From NCBI GenBank assembly GCA_041686915.1, contig JAWLDB010000067.1, forward strand, positions 1-12,599: DNA of 12,599 nt. The letters run 5' to 3'. The stretch comes from JAWLDB01 sp041686915. Lineage in GTDB: Bacteria > Bacillota > UBA994 > UBA5500. The notes below the pieces were generated by a model. It searched no databases, was not told where the DNA came from, and saw nothing but the letters and a program-made list of their open reading frames with translations. A program made the translations under genes and the position numbers. Shown one piece after another: positions 12,599 through 12,599 of this stretch (positions are counted from its first letter, which is position 1; the number at the start of each line of letters is the position of its first letter).

Positions 12599-12599
12599 T

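Overview
The window looks like chromosome from a low-to-mid GC Gram-positive bacterium (Bacillota, most likely a Clostridia-type anaerobe). The reasons are strong AGGAGG-type ribosome sites, frequent GTG and TTG starts, compact intrinsic terminators, an ECF-transporter-like membrane fragment, and a ComA/sulfate-exporter pair. The lineage is an inference from gene style; no rRNA or other decisive marker is present.

Left part (1-3360). A LacI-family repressor runs off the left edge on the minus strand and has an unusually short linker where the hinge helix should be. Upstream of it, also on the minus strand, is an unrecognised 48-residue gene (900-1046) with a good ribosome site and its own terminator. 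Divergent from both is a plus-strand operon: phosphosulfolactate synthase (comA-like), a 34-residue single-helix membrane protein, and a YeiH-family putative sulfate/sulfonate exporter. Together these suggest sulfite capture into a C3 sulfonate, with an anion exporter. A two-way terminator at 3325-3356 separates the operon from the next gene.

Middle (3361-7411). A membrane-anchored FMN-dependent glutamate-synthase-like protein lies on the minus strand. Divergent from it are a membrane-anchored M1 metallopeptidase and an RluA-type pseudouridine synthase on the plus strand.

Repeat island (7412-7894). After the RluA terminator there is about 480 bp with no convincing gene. It carries a cluster of short palindromes of one family, outer GTAGGGG/CCCCTAC with inner arms that change together. 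Further copies lie next to gene 3' ends at 3290, 6431 and 12374.

Right part (7895-12599, all minus strand). In transcription order, starting from the right edge: the C-terminal end of an ECF-type S component; an NfeD-like protein and a slipin/SPFH protein (a classical membrane-microdomain pair); an ABC-like AAA ATPase; a zinc amidohydrolase; and a MarR-family regulator with a Cys/His tail. Most of these end in their own terminators, so they look like short transcription units apart from the nfeD-slipin pair.

No tRNA, rRNA, CRISPR array, transposase or phage gene was found. The candidates for something new are the sulfonate operon with its 34-residue partner, the 48-residue Cys-containing protein, the hinge-shortened LacI protein, and the covarying palindrome family.
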